Shown in pieces: positions 19,481 to 19,625 of a DNA stretch of 19,625 bases (position 1 is its first letter; each line of letters begins with the position of its first letter). This stretch comes from Hamiltosporidium magnivora. Its lineage: Eukaryota > Microsporidia > Dubosqiidae. Made by a program: the position numbers and the translations under genes. The notes beneath the pieces are model-generated. The model was not told the origin of the DNA. It saw nothing but the letters and a program-made list of their open reading frames with translations, and made no database searches. The stretch spans positions 1 to 19,625 of the forward strand of contig PITI01000138.1 in NCBI GenBank assembly GCA_004325065.1. The letters run 5' to 3'.

Positions 19481-19625
19481 GCTCCGCATTTATGTTTAGC
19501 CTATTCACTTTCCACCTATTTTTATTTATTTCTGTCTTTTTTCTCGAAAAAATTTAGCCAGATGAAGAAATTACTAGTCTGAAAATTCCGCTCTTTTAAC
19601 TATATGCTGTATTATTTAATTTATT

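Overview
The window looks like an AT-rich, gene-poor stretch of a microsporidian (or similarly reduced fungal-type) nuclear genome. Four things point that way: a eukaryotic Tubby-domain gene without a visible intron; short runs of C directly in front of start codons; relics of a non-LTR retrotransposon of the kind that ends in a CCHC knuckle plus a restriction-like endonuclease; and long AT-rich spacers with very few intact genes. No tRNA, rRNA or CRISPR array was recognised. The species cannot be named from this sequence alone.

Layout, left to right. A decayed LINE 3' end lies on the minus strand (22-780). Divergent from it is a broken member of a secreted-protein family (873 to about 2610, plus strand) carrying a 129-base in-frame tandem repeat. 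Next come spacer, a weaker LINE relic (about 3150-3500, minus) and a perfect 15-bp hairpin (3737-3773). The one intact family member follows (4187-5839, minus, 550 aa). After a low-complexity spacer holding a C11 tract comes a second broken family member (7062-8322, plus), then a heavily decayed LINE copy (about 8860-12160, plus) with recognisable reverse transcriptase and endonuclease blocks. After another AT-rich spacer lies a third broken family member (14328-15817, plus). An intact Tubby C-terminal domain gene follows (16946-17719, plus). The last kilobase holds a degraded minus-strand coding-like region that may also derive from a reverse transcriptase.

The main story is a paralogous family with no function that I recognise. 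All four copies share a short hydrophobic leader that fits a signal peptide, and three of them carry the same leader end, LTCKSS. A variable low-complexity middle follows, then a homologous C-terminal domain of about 340 residues in the full-length copy. The copies also share upstream DNA: an AATTTAC block and a CCC or CCCC box within a few bases of the ATG. One copy is open over its full length, and three are interrupted by frameshifts or stops, mostly next to homopolymer runs. Intermixed with LINE debris, the block looks like a rapidly turning-over, lineage-specific locus of exported proteins, as is common near chromosome ends in parasites. That location is inference; no telomeric repeat is present.
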